NCBI RefSeq assembly: GCF_050436995.1
Contig: NC_134747.1
Span: forward strand, 3,355,501-3,419,500
DNA length: 64,000 bases
Direction: 5' to 3'
DNA from: Anticarsia gemmatalis
Lineage: Eukaryota > Arthropoda > Insecta > Lepidoptera > Erebidae
Shown piece after piece: positions 47,901-62,900 of the stretch. Every line of letters starts with the position of its first letter. Position 1 is the first letter of the stretch. The notes below the pieces were generated by a model, which ran no database searches, had not been told where the DNA came from, and saw nothing but the letters and a program-made list of their open reading frames with translations. The position numbers and the translations under genes are program-made.

Positions 47901-50900
47901 GTCGAAACTAACTTGAAAACAAGTGAAACAAACACCAGGAAACTCTTAATTACTCTTGTACAAACAGTGATCAGACCACAGAATCCATTACTGAAGTAAG
48001 GCCATAACAGATACGCTACTTTTAACAGGGCCGATCAGCGATTTAGCAATGGCATCGCGTTTTGGCGATTACTTGCATTAAGACGCGATATCAATATTGC
48101 GTGTTTTAGCGGGTGTATCGGTGCTGCATCGCGTATTTGCGAATACTTGCGTTGAGACCCGATACGAGAGAATCGTGGGTTTTAGCGAATGTATTGGTGT
48201 GCATCGCGTTTATGCGATTACCTGTGAACTGACATGATATCAGAATCGCGCGTTTAGGCGTCTATCGATGTTGCATGACGTTATCGTAGCTATCTGCGTT
48301 TGGAAGCGACATCAGAATCGCGCGTTTAAGCGAGTGTATATGTGCTACATTTCAATATCGCTACTACATGCGACTCATGTGCTCGTAGTTTATTTAGGCG
48401 GAACGTAACATTTAGCAATTGTATCGACTAAATCGCCGCATTTGGCGTTTTAACAGAACCTGGGATGTTTGGCTACTAAGTCTTGCTTTCAAAAAGCGAC
48501 TTACTAACTGAGCACCGATGCATAAAGTAGCATATCTGCTGTAGCCCTTAATTAAAGTAAAATCCAATTAAAATAAAAAGTATAATGCTAGTGACAGGCT
48601 TTTAATTACGAGTGATGGAGTTTGCAACTATTGGTGCAGGCAGCTTGGGCATTGGGGACGGAGGGTTGGGACTGAGATTATTAGGCTTTTTGAAGTAAAA
48701 TGTAGCGCGATATTTATATAGATAGATGGATGATACAATGATGAAGAAAAACTTTATTTTTGAGAAGTCGTTGAGTTTTTTTTGGTAAGTTCTGTTGTCT
48801 TGTTTTCTTTTTTTTATTTAATTTTTGAGATTAGTTTGAACTTTTTACACACCATGTTGGGTGTGAGTTATTAACCAATATTTACACAACAATAATAGTT
48901 CCTTTATTGTTTTAGATTTGTCTGTCATGTCTTTACTGTAATACAAAACTAATGTGTATTAGTTTCATTTATTCTAACCACAGCAAATATGACAGCAAAG
49001 GTAGCGTAATTTAATCTCAAATACAAAATACTTAAAGCGAAGCCTATTACTTCACAACCTGTATCCCTAGAGATAAAAATCCAGTAGATAAAAGCGTATA
49101 TTTTCATTAAAAACAGCGAACGAACTATAAACACTGCCCACGCTTTCTAAGAACACTATTATGTTTTATGATAGGAAAAATCTAGGCAATTTTCAAAGGT
49201 ACACTATAAACTAGAGCTTTAATAACAAAATATTATTATAGTGAAAATATTCTGAAGTTTTATAACGAAGAATAACAATTTTATAGACAACTAGCTGACC
49301 CACGCAACTCCGCTTGCGTCACATAAGAGAGAATAGGTCAAAATTTTCCCCGTTTCCAAAACATTTTTTTACTGGTACTCTGCTCCTATTGGTAGTAGCG
49401 TGATGATATATAGCCTATAACCTTCCTCGATAAATGGACTATCTAAAACTGAAAGAATTTTTCAAATCGGACCAGTAGTTCCTGAGATTAGCGCGTTCAA
49501 ACAAACAAACAAACAAACAAACAAACAAACAAACAAACAAACAAACATACAAACAAACAAACTCTTCAGCTTTATAATATTAGTATAGATAACATTAGAA
49601 GATAAATATTTCAATGTCTAGATAATTTTACGGACCTAAGGCTAAGCTTAAACTTTATACAATATGTAGGTATTTTTATAATGCATTGCGTCACATAAGA
49701 GAATCATAATTTTCCCTGATTCTGTAACATTTTTCACTGGTACTCTGCTCCTATTGGTCGTAGCGTGATGATATATAGCCTATAGCCTTCCTCGATAAAT
49801 GGGCTATCTAACACTGAAAGAATTTTTCAAATCGGACCAGTAGTTCTCGAGATTAGCGCGTTCAAACAAAAACCCAAGAATAAAGCTTTAACTACAAAAA
49901 AATATCAAATCCTTTTTCAAGATCTCAAATTCAAAACAAACAAGCTCTTTAACTTCATAACACTAAACTAGTATAAAAACGTCAACGTAATCAGTACTAT
50001 AACAGCGTCCTTATCCATATTATATGTAAATGCAAATAAATTCAATTCGCAGTCGTAGCTGGTCGAAGCAAAGCAATCTTGCGGCCTCCCCGGAGGCTGT
50101 GGGACGTAGAAAAATGTCTGATAAATAGCCAGTTTAATATAGAGTCCGATTCGCCTCGAGATTCTCTAGAGCTCATGTAAATTTCCTTGTCGTAGACTAG
50201 AATAAGAACATAAAATTCAGACTAAGATAAAGAACATGTCTAAAGTTATGGGAAGACAGGATTTTTAATGGAAAATGTTGAGAATCAAATAGTGTATTCT
50301 TGAAAGTGGAAATCGTATTTTTAGTTGCAGGTAGAAGAAAAACACAGCGATACTCTAACAAATGGTCGATAACGATATTATTATTTGTCGTTACACTTAG
50401 AACGAAAAATAAGATTGTTCAACTTAGAATTTAAACTAATAATTTAGATTTCTCAGTTATGTAAATATGTGCTATAATAAATCTAACCCATTACTGTTCC
50501 ACTGCTTGGTAAAGGGTCTGCTTCTAGAATAAGTAAAAGTCAAAACCATGAATCCACAACACTGGTCGAATGCACTAGTCTTTATTTATAATCAGTACGA
50601 ATCTGCCATCATTAATGATGAAGCAAACAACACAAAGGGACTTCAGAACAATACCTATCACAATGAAAATAAACGCTTACAAAGCCCGCATGTCTTCGAA
50701 GCTTATTCACAAGTCCCTTTAATTCCTGGGGTCAATGTTTTTGCGCAATTACAATGACCAAGATAAATTGGTTCGACTTACTTTTGAACAACTCTATCGA
50801 TGTACTGAATCGGTCTAAATTGAGCCACAATAGAGCAGTGGATAAGACGGCGAAGGTCGAAATATCAAGACTAAGGTTAAATCTCCTTATCGGAATAATG

Positions 50901-53900
50901 ATAAACATTAGGCAAACAATTTTATTATAATTGAATTAATTATCGTGTGACCTATGAATTAGAGAAGATTATAAACAGGATTTTAAGTTATAACTTTAAC
51001 TTTAAACTTCAAATATCCATACGAAAGAGCGTTCGTGCCATAAAAGTAAGAAACGATTTTCATAATTTAATTATATTATTTCTACTCATGTCTTCCAGCA
51101 TTTTTGCTATGGAATCTCACGAAGACGCAAATTGAAGTCAAATAATGTTAAAAAGTTTTCAAACCTTCAAACTTAGAAACTGGCAAATTGATGTCGTATA
51201 ATTTATTTTCAGATCCAACATTTCTTTATAACATTACTTAGATAATTTAAAACTGAAAGTATAGGTTCCTTATACGCACAAATTAAAGAATTTCAAAAGA
51301 CCATATCATAATATTTGACATCCTCGTATCTAACTCCACTATCTATTTAATTCAACCTGTCATTTGACCTCCCACGATATTTAGATTAGTCAGTTTTGAA
51401 GGCATTATGTCTGTTCGCGTGACTGTACCAACTGAAGACTTTACGATATGAACGCACGGGCGCTCAGGGTCAACATTTCAAGAACATACCGCGCCCAAAG
51501 TAGGTTATATTGGGTTATATTTAGGTTTCTTTTAGGCTATGGGAGCCAGTTTCTAACTTAAGTCTGTCACACAGTTATGAGCTAGGCAGAATTTGAAATA
51601 TAATATTCTTAATCATCACCATCATTATCATATCAGCCTGTAGACGTCCACTGGACATAGGCCTTAATATCTTCTAAATAAAAAAAAATACAGTTCGAAA
51701 ATGTTTACCTCTTACTGATACTTCTGCTTTAAAACATAATTTTTTGGGGCGTTACGGATATCAAACCGAAAAGTATTTTTATATTAGTAAATGTTACTAA
51801 AGGGAGGTGACATTAAAACATCCAGGGATTTAATATAACAGAAATCTGGTACCAAAGCATTGGTAGGCAAACCGATAACCAGAACTAAGTTGTTACTGAC
51901 CAGGCTCAAATTGTTTTTAACATACTTTCACTAGACATCCTACACCCCTAAAAAAGGTCATACGAAGGTTAAACCGAGTCAAGTCGCCTACATATTTTCA
52001 CCACTAAGTAATACATTGATATATGACTACTTGAGACTTGAAAGGTTTTTTGTACAGGGAATTACCGCCGAGTAGGGTTGCCACGGGACTAACGGTAAAT
52101 AGGTTGAGGACAATCCTATTTTGGTGTTATATGTGCTCTAAATACACTGTAACTAAATTTAGCGAGGTATTCAAGGGCTTTGTGGGAACATTTATAATGG
52201 ATGTAAAGTGAATAGTGAAAATTGTTTGAAGGTTTTAATTTAGAAGTGGTGTGATGTATTTATGTTTATAAAAACGTCTATTACTTCAAATTACAGGTGT
52301 AAAATTTAAAAAAGAGGTTAACCACTAAAATTTTCACACATTACTGCTGGGCAAGGTTCTTATTATGTAATGCGGATCACTAATACTTGTACGACTAAGA
52401 ACTGTAACCAAAAAATATCTACCAACTTTCTAAAACCTACATTTTAGTATAATTCTCTGGAAATATACAAGTATTTGTTTGCAAAGTAGCCAATTATTTC
52501 TATTGAATGAATTCTATTATCAAAAACTTTAACCACAATACTTAATTTATTTAAATATTAATGTTTTTGAACTGTCAGTCTGTGCCACGACCGGTATACG
52601 TCGATCAAAACGTCGGGTAACAAATAAGGTATCGTACCTTTAAAATTTTCAAAACGTACTTTACAAGGTGGGCTTGAAGTAAATCAAACTTAAGATTCAC
52701 AGCACAAAGGGCTGTTAGAAACCGATAATAAATTTGTAATTTATAGCACCATTGACTTCAATTGTACTGTGGAACCCCAAAGGGCTAACTGAAGAGATAA
52801 TTCAGTTCACGGACCCTGCTTGGGTACATAACTAATGTGACGTATGGCCCTTTAGGGACGGTAGGGTTGTCGAAACTTCGCCTCGTGATGACTGTTAAGA
52901 TTGTGACGACTTTTTGAAGAAAGTTTTGATGATTCGTAATTAGGGGAATTTTATTGGTTACAATCGCAGGGGAGACGTTATCTTAATCGTTATAGTGGTT
53001 TCTTTGAGAATGATCTTTAGAAGAAAAAGTGGTATTCAGACTGTTTTTCGCATAGGACTTTTTAACCGACTTCGAAAAAGGAGGAGGTTCTCAATTTGAC
53101 GCGATGTTTTTTATGTGTGTTTTCTTATTATTCGACGCACGGATCGAGCTCGATTTTTTATCGTAGTTTGACTTTTAATATGACGTAACTAAAATACAAA
53201 TAAAAAAATATCAAGATAAAGTCACGGCGAAAAAATCAACGGTAAATGACTGAACAAAAGCCTGCCAAGTATATTTACAGATGGTTTTATCGGCCTGATT
53301 TTACAGGAGGATTAACGCATCTCCTTTCTTGGAATCAATTACTTCCTTTTAAAGTAGGCTTATGTTCTATAACACACTTTTAAGAGCTCATCGAAAATTT
53401 AAGCAAAAATTAAAATTAAAAAAATGATCATTACTGGTAAGCAATGGTTGATAGATATGATTTATTAATAGTAATAATTCTGCTATATAGATGTATTTAC
53501 TTTGTATGTAGTTACTTTGTATAGGTCAGTAGTTTTATTTTCGTTAAGCTTCGTGACAATCTTGGCTTTATCCCGATTTAGCCAAAAACACAACATAAAA
53601 TAAAATAAAAACAATCAAAAAATATTTTAGTGCCGCATTTTTCAGATTGCTAAGCAACCATGTTGAAACAAAAGTTACGGTATAGTTTATTATTTAGTCA
53701 GTAAATATATTAACAGAATTCAATGTAAAAATAAGTTAAAAGAAATAAATATTAGGTCGGGAAAAAAGTCTTTTCGCATTATAGTATGTATGAACTTGTA
53801 ATAAAATCTCTTTGGTTTCAAGAATAACAAATGAGTTACACGGTTTATTAGGTTTCTTTCAGTGAGCTCATACTATAATGCAAAAAGACTTTTTCCTCGG

Positions 53901-56900
53901 CCTAATATATGATTTCGATTCCCGTTCCGAATTGTTAACCAAAAAAATCTCAGTTTAGTCCATTACGAAAACGCGGTTTATAGAGCAAATATTTCATGAT
54001 TTATAACATAGATTAATCATAATGAGCAACATGATACGGGCTGATGGTATACAAGGAAAATATATATGAACGTAACTCACGGATCGTTTGTAAGGCTTGC
54101 TGCACACATATTCGATTCGACAAGTTCGGTTCTGCGATATTTATCAAACTACAAAACCGATTCGAAGCAATTACTAGGAACTACCCGACCGGTACAAGCC
54201 GAACAGTAGCTCGATTATCTACAACTATCGACTACCGACAACCGACCTGTCATCGAGAAATTTTGTATGAAAATCTGATCAGCGCCTCCGACGGGTGTCG
54301 CAGGAAATATTTTGACAGTACATTCTAAATGTCAAAATTTCGATAGCTAGCCGGTTGTCGGTAGTCAATAGTGGTACTGAATCGAGGTACAGATGCCTTC
54401 GGGTTCAATCGTAACAATTCGGTTTGAACATTCAGGCGCGGCAATATCGGGCAGCATTTTTCTCGAACATTCATCCGCATATATTCCGAACCGAATAAGT
54501 GTGGAGCAAGCCTAATATTTTTATACAAATTTTATTATTAAATAAAAGGAAGCATGAACTTTATTCATCTCGTAATAAAAGTTTATAAGGCTTTTCTATT
54601 CTTATTAAAATATTTTTCCTTTACCTGGAAATATAATTATTATGTAGAGAAGTACTCGTACTATATTTAGATTGGTGTGGAAAATTATGGTATGAGCATG
54701 CGCTTATTTTATACTTTTTGCCGCAAAACAGTGAATAATTTCAATGAATCACAATTATGATAGTAGTTTCTGGCTATCGATCGAATTTATAATAAAGAGC
54801 TGGTTTAACAACCAGCGGTTAAATAACGGATAACCTATCTGACAGTCCATACCGCTACCATTGCCTCGGGAAATCGTGGGTTCGGTTCCCACGCGGAACA
54901 ATTATTTGTGCGATCCACAATAATTGTTTCAGGTTTGGTTGTACATTGTGTCCGTTGTTTGTATGTTTGTAAAAATCCCCGCGACACAGATCAATAAATT
55001 CTTAATGCGGGTCTTTAAAAATAAGAAAAAAGTAACATCAAATTTATGAACACATCAGTCAGTTTTACATTTAATAAACTAACCAGCTACCACTCCTGAA
55101 TTAAAGATAGTTATATCTTCATTCGATTCTGTAAATTTTGTGACACTGACTATATAGGTCAAAAGACTTTATTTGAATTAAAACACATACAAATGTCATG
55201 TTGTACAATGTCTCCATGCCACATTATAAATAAAGATGAGTGCAGTTGACGTTCTTATATTTACACAAATGCAATGCATTTTTATACACTCAATAAATAT
55301 TGAACCAAATGCAAGAGCATTTTTAGAAACAACTGTTCAAATTTATGTTGTTACTTAAATAGACTGTTCATAAATGTCGGTTAAAATTACTTTATAACAG
55401 ACTATGTGAATGTCATACATAAAGTTGAGTAACTCAAATTAATTTAAATCTGTTTAAAAAATCAAATTCATTTTGATACTAAAGCAACGACAATGCTATA
55501 AGTTAAAAATAAATAAAATCAATCCATCAAGAAAACTATTAAAATAGGTTTACGGGACCATCTTCAATAGAAAAACAAATAAGATAATTATTATAACTAA
55601 CAAACTACCCAAAATTCAACTTTTTAATATGCGAAATAATTCCCCTTAATTCCAACCCACACTATCTCCACATGCCAACCCTGTACTTTTTAACAAAGAT
55701 GACGTCACATCAAGCCCCCTTCCGACGTACAGTCGCGCGAGACGGCGACTTAACGAGTTTAATTATTGTCGACGACTGTACACTCGTACACATATTACAT
55801 CACTAGGTGTAATTTTCTTTGTCCCTGAGTTTTCTGTGCGGCATATTACTGGCTTGTAAGTCATGTCGTTGGTATAGTGATGACAGTTTTGATGAAATTA
55901 TGGCTGATGTTGAGTGTAGTTTGATGTTAGATTGATATTTTAGTAACTTTACTATGGTTTTGGATTAGTTTTGTTTCCGGTTCTATCTAAAATTGACATA
56001 ATATGTGAAATTAAATGACTACCCCAATAGCATAAATGGTATGGTGGAAATACAAGTATTTGAATTACGCAGCTGGCAAATAATAATTCTTCCATCATTT
56101 TTTGGTCAATGGTAGACAATCGCTCATGAGACAAGATATACCTTACTATTCAGCTGTTTAAACAAATGTTCCAGACAACACTAGTTTCTCCGTAGAATAT
56201 CGAACATCCCCTAATGCCTTTCATGTTACCATAAAGATACAGTGGAACCCAAAACGAAAAGCCGGATAAAATAATTTTGAAAGTATACCCTTCCCATAGA
56301 CTTTTCAATTTAACAAATAAAATTAATAACTTAGTGAACTTAACCTCGCCAATCTGCAGTCAAATTTTCTTCAAATGTTTTTGACAGTTGAACTCAAAGT
56401 GACAGGACATTGACAATTGTAATTTACTTTGTTCAAGTGATGTCAAAATGTAACAATGTTAATTCAACTTTTGAATTTATTTGAATTATTACTTGAAATA
56501 TGTTTGTGCTGTATTTACTCTACTAAAAGGCTTTATTATTTACTGTAACATGAAAAGCTGTATGAAATTACGACACTTTCATATTTTGTAATTAGCAATG
56601 TATCAGAAGTGGAATGATTTTACATGTGTATCTATGTACGTGTTTCTTCATTCAAAACGCTAGTTGCAAATTCGAGGTTAACTCTACCTTTACCTACTGT
56701 TTAGCGTAGAGCTACAAGACAGATTAAAACGGGACTATGGCGGTCAATGAAGATCGTAAACCTAAGTATTTATATCCCGTTTAAAGACCAATTGAGGATA
56801 TTCCAGACCTATTGTGACATCATCGTCTACCTACAACTTTTTGTAATGTTTGTAAATACAAAACAACAAAGAGACAAAGAAATTATTTCAGTTGGTTTCG

Positions 56901-59900
56901 TCTTCGAAAAGAACACTATTTCTATTTTGATTACCTATATTTTTGTCATTAGCTACTAGGAATCTTGTTGAAATTAGAAAGATTTTTTGGGTTCAATAGG
57001 GCCATGATAAAAATACCTATAGTAGTTAGCTAAAGCTATTTTTTTGTCAAGTAATTCGAAATTATCGATAGAAAATTAACACATTTACAGTAATAGAAGC
57101 TATAGGTATCCTTCATACATAGAATTACTCTTATTTTCCACAAATACACATATGTTAAAAAGTCTGTAGTTAATAAAGAAACAACGCAAAAACTACAAAA
57201 TTTCAATCCATAAAATACGTTATCAAAACGCACTGGAGGTTAACAACAAAACGTATGAACATTGACATCAATATTTAGTTGCTACCAAACATTGATAACT
57301 CGTATCAGTATTTTATACAGTTGTAATTGATAAAAACTTTGTACAATAAAATAAAACAGTACTGCGTGTTGTAACTGTTACGAACAATTCTTTGTTTGTA
57401 TGTTTGTATCGCAACGGATATTAAAAGTACAGCGACCTTTTTGAGTTTTTTATAAAACTATATACTATATAGGTACTACAAATTTGCTCGTTCTTTAAAG
57501 TATTTTTAATTTTGTGTCAATTTTCTATGAATACAAAGTAATTGTCATTTTTAAAAGAGTAATGAGAAAGCCAATGCTAGAATTCAAACGTCTTTTCAAA
57601 GTGACTAGTCTTAGATTGATGAGTTGAAAATGTATTAGTCTTCTACTTGAAGACAAAACATGCTATTAAAATTAGTTATAGAAAACAATTTGCCATTTTA
57701 TAAATAAAATAATTTCTAGAAACTTAAGTATTATTTGAAACGGAACCTTTAGCTCGTCGTATTTATATCCAGTTTTCATTATTCCAATTTATCTAACCTA
57801 CGCAATTAAATAATATTCAGGTATACGAATTATCCTCTCATTTCTATTATAAAACAACTACAACATACAGAAACTAATTAAATTACGTAATAAGGCTATA
57901 ATAATAACCTTTCTTACGATCAAACTGAAATGAGTTTCACTGTCATTAATTCTCTTACAAATGGCCGTTCGGAAATAAAACGTTTCTGGAATTGTTACAT
58001 TAAAATATTTCGTTCAATATGTAATTTATTTTAGTGGCAACATTCGTCTTTCGTAATCACTCTTTGGGATAACCGGGCCCATGTATTTTTAGGATAACGT
58101 TGCTACATTGTTAGAGAAAAAATATAGACATATTAAATGATTCTCGGTTAAATCTATGCCACTTTAGTATATTTAGTACTTATCTGTTAAAACCCGTAAT
58201 CTTTCATGTATTGTAAGAATAATCTAAAATTAATAAACAGATAAGAACTATAGAGCCAATTTTTCTCAAAGAATGACTTTAAAAATGATCAAATTATTCC
58301 TGTTATAAAGTTATCTGGCGATAAAATTCAAGCCTAAAAATATAACTCAAAGTAATCACAACTTTACATAATAATCCTACTCTAATACACCTGTCACGAG
58401 TATCTAAACTCTGTTTTATTAACTTACATGAAAAGAGGATAATTTGCCGTATTACGCGTAACAAAATTCTAAAAATTATGTAAATTTTACTACCTAATAA
58501 ACATTTTAGACAAACACCTACGCTGGTTATACTCAATAAGCTCCTACGTTACAATATTATAAAATACGTAATTTTAAAATATTGTAACAAGCCTTCGTAA
58601 ACGCTACGTTATAATTCAGACATAAAAGCCTAATATATTATGTTGTACGAATAATACGATGAAGTTACTGAAAGTAAATAGAGCTCGTTAAAAGTAACAA
58701 CACATAAGTATTTTTGATCACAATGGAAACTATATTTGCGATAACATACTTCGATAGTTAGTTCTTACTTCGCCATTGTTATCTGATTTATTTATCATTA
58801 TTTCGATATCTCCAAATAAAAAACAAACTAAAACAAAATGAAATAAAAAAGCTATTGAGCCTTTTCAAAATGTAAAACCGCATTCCATTTTCTTTTTTTA
58901 AAACCAATTGATTCGTTCTACAAACCTTTTACCGCCAACCCATTACAATTTCTTTTTAAACTTTTTTCTTATGTCAAAATTGACATTTGATGCAATCGCG
59001 CGGGAACGATGAGAAAAAATGGCGGTGGAATGCTTTTTTTTTGGAAAACGTCCAAGCATTTTTATTAGAGACGTTTGCGTGAATTGCGAGCGTGACGGGT
59101 GCGTGTCGCTACGCATCGATGCTAATACACACGTGTAATTGCTATTTACCACGTATATTTAATGTATTTAACTTAATGAGCATGAGCTTGATATCACAAC
59201 AAATTAACCTCATTCGACGCGTTAATGAAACAGCCTGTAACAACAGGGGAGCATTTATAGAGCATACTTACGCGTGATATTATTTTGGAAATCTGTACCA
59301 GCGATTTTTTATACCCTTTTAACTTATAACAAGCTCATAACAAAATCATGCCTATTTCACTGTTCCTTATCTTAACAGTTATAGGTAGGTATCCATAAAT
59401 ATTGGTCGCCAACATTATTTCTTATGTACTGTTGTGTCAAGTCTTTTGTAGTTAGGGTCCCCTTTGTCGGGTCCTTCCCATTTACAAGACCCTAATGAGC
59501 TGTCACATGTGTCACGACGGTCAGTAAAGTAAATTTTCAGAGCACGATAATATTACGTACATTTAGTTTTCAGCAAACAAAGAATGACTAAAGAACAAAA
59601 GGATTAATTTGCTTGCTGTTTACTCATTCAATCCATTGGTTCCGATAGTTATGAATGAAAATTTTCCCAACGGATGATTAATTTGACAGCAGTTTCTGAA
59701 CGAAATAGGCAACATTAGTCGGGTCATTAACCCTTTGTCTAAGAATATTAAAATTGACTATTTTACTAATCTTCTTCGAAATTCGTAATGTTTAGACAAA
59801 CTGTTGATGTTCTCTGACTGTTCTAAATTAAAGGTCATTAATTTTGAACAAATATATACATGCTTACCATGTACGATGGCGATACTGGCTTAAAACCGAA

Positions 59901-62900
59901 TGGCGAATTCTGCCAAAATCCATACTAATATTATAAATGCGAAAGTAACTCTGTCTGTCTGTCTGTCTGCTACTCAATCACGCCTAAACTACTGAACCAA
60001 TTTGCATGAAATTTGGTATGGAGATATTTTGATACCCGAGAAAGGACATAGGCTACTTTTTACCCCGGGAAAATGACGCATTTCCCGGGAAAATTCAGAT
60101 GGCGAACGAAGTCGCGAATAATCAATATAATAATGACATTAAATTAACAAAATTCCGTTGTCATGGCAACTGTTTTAATGGCGGATATGCCTTAGCGCGA
60201 CTTCGTTATATTAAGAGAAATAAATAATTTTAAGAATATTATTCGTGAAAAAAAGCATATTTTATATCATTACGCTACGACCAATAGGAGCAGAGTAACA
60301 GTAGAAAAGGGTTACAAAAACGTGAAAAATTCTGACCATTCTCTCTTATGTGACGCAAGCAAAGTTGCTCGGGTCAGCTAGTAATTAAATAAACATTAAT
60401 TCCACTGCTAATCGACCATTTTGTCCAAATAATAATATAAATGTTCCTGTGCTCAAATCTCAAGAATACTATATCATAAATCGACTACCTATTCTTTTAA
60501 TACATTTCCAGACATTCAAGAGATTTAAACTCTGTTAGATATTTCGTAAATGAAGGACTTCCTGTCCGTCACACATTTCTTTCATTTATAAAGATATTTA
60601 TAGAATTATAAGTCAACCGGCAATACAAACTGAAATATTTGTTCACGTGTGGTTAAAGAGAATGTGACTAAAATACCAACGCAATGATGGTACGTCTATC
60701 AAATTAATCACAGACAAATATACATTATCCCTATACATTCATTGAACATTGTAAATGGCGAAACCTGGGTGTAGGTAACACACCTGCCTACACTTTTAGG
60801 TATAACAGGCGTTATATGCGATATATATAGGCATTCCTAATTTTACAACATGTGACCCTTGTAGAACAAAATAATTATCTTTTATATGAAGAACTTTTAC
60901 TAACTTTCTTTTATTAACTTCCCATAGTTATAATCTCCAACTATTGCATTATTTATATGTCATATCTTTGCCTCTACATTTTTCAAAATGGTCACTCGGT
61001 TGCAAACATATTTTATGGTCAATTAGACATTGAGAAGACTACGTAGGAAACTGGCAACCGAAAAGTCGCAGATTCGAATCTTCTCCTACCATTAACTGCT
61101 ACAATATTAAAGACCTTACAATATAAATTCCCGCAAGACCAATTCTTGGTATAAAAAAAAACTCAATAATAATATATCTACGACATTTCTTCTTTCTTAT
61201 AATCATTTGAATATAAAAACATTATGTATACTAAAGACTGATATTAGATATAATATCAGCTGTTTATCTAAATTATCTACCCGCATTACCCACGGCCAAC
61301 TATAATCTAAAAAAAGCAATAATATGAAGTATTAGTAGAAAGAAAGTTTCAGAACGTTTGAAATACCCATTTACCAATCACGTGGAAAGTATTAATTTGC
61401 ATGCGTTTTTTTGTCTGAGGAAAAGTATTGTCATCTGTTGCGTAAGTAATTATTTACTAGGTACATAATTAATTTGTATCGAAACGTTTAAATTATACTA
61501 AAAAGTTTGTTCATATAATATTATTAAGTATATGGATCATTACCGCTTGGTAGAGTAAGAATAAAAAAAAATCAAACTGAAAACTTTTTTAGAGACTTCT
61601 GTATGAAGTTTATTATAAAAGTATTAAATGTAAGAAAAAGACGGAAAACCAAATAATAATTGCAATCAACAATAATGTTAAAGGAAGCGACCAACTGTAC
61701 GATATGTCATCGATCCCACACGAGCTTACCACGAGTTAATGACTAAAAACTTCACATAAAACACTGAAAAATTAAATAACAACTAAACCACTACAAAACC
61801 CGCGATAAATTCAGAGATTTTTATTTATAAACACAGAAAAAAGTATCAACTCACTTTGGCAGAAAACACGTGTTTCCTTCGACACGAGTGAAGGCAATTT
61901 TCGTTTATTCCGAACGCTTCGAACGCACTCGACGACGACCGAAGAACGAATATTCTATTTACCAACGCGACCGACTGATCACTGAAGTGATGTGAAGCCC
62001 TTTACTAGACGGCGAAAATAATAACAACATGCATCAATCAAAACTGAACTTTATTACCTGAAAGTTAGAGTCAGAAGTTGACGTGAAACTTTCAAATGTA
62101 AATAATCATGTTGTAACTGACGTGATTGTTGCTGTCTCGCTTTTTCTTTCGTCATGTGGCATGCGTGAAAGGGATGGGTAGTGTGAATAATACGCGCATG
62201 TGCACGTTTCGTCGTGCTATCCTCAAAATGCTTCAAAAGAAGTTTTTATGGGGTGCGTTTATTGTTATCGACAAGTTTTGCGCTACGCTATGATATTTTA
62301 TGAGCTATCTGCTTTATGGCAAGATTGGCAAGGCCATAGGAAGTTCTTCCGAAGTGATTTATGAAATATTTGTTCCTATAAATAGTTTTTATGAAAGTTT
62401 GCGAAACATAAAATAACTAAGTTATAAAGTAACGAAGGTCTTTCTATGAAATTTTCTATTTCACTGCAATTCGAGATTGTAGAGCGGTGTTATTTTTGTT
62501 TTTATCGAGTTAATAATACTTGCGTTCAAGGTAGACTTAGGTCTTAAAATACAAGGTTTACGTTTTTGTGCCTTGGAACTAACAAAATGGACTAGAAACA
62601 TGCGAAGACTTTTTATTGCGTTGCGTAGGTATGCGTTTTTTCAACATCCTAGTCTAATAATGCACTAGTTTTAAATTTATAAAGATAATATATTTAGAAA
62701 GTCAATTTTATGTTTAAGTTTATGCTAATTGTAAGAAAATACACAAAAAGGACACCCAGGTAACGACTCTACAATTTTGGTAAAACTCTTCAATGATGTT
62801 AATTGTAATTTTGCATGCTCTTTTTGTAGTAGTTACTAGACATAACTTTTCCAAGTAAGTGATATACCTGTATATTTTTGCCGAAAGTTAGTTAAATTTC

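Noticed and set aside
49498..49562. Regularly spaced repeat that might suggest a CRISPR-like array
   Set aside because: It is a pure CAAA microsatellite in a eukaryotic interspersed repeat, with no unique spacers.
54044..54528. Two opposite-strand open frames with similar peptides (TTIDYRQP)
   Set aside because: The similarity comes from the inverted repeats of the nested MITEs, not from genes.
54786..54900. Possible tRNA gene
   Set aside because: It has a B-box-like motif but no cloverleaf, anticodon arm or acceptor pairing, and is followed by a SINE body. Called a SINE.
62054..62236. 60-codon open frame on the minus strand just upstream of the putative first exon
   Set aside because: It lies upstream of the initiator, has a His/Arg-rich low-information peptide and no splice logic.
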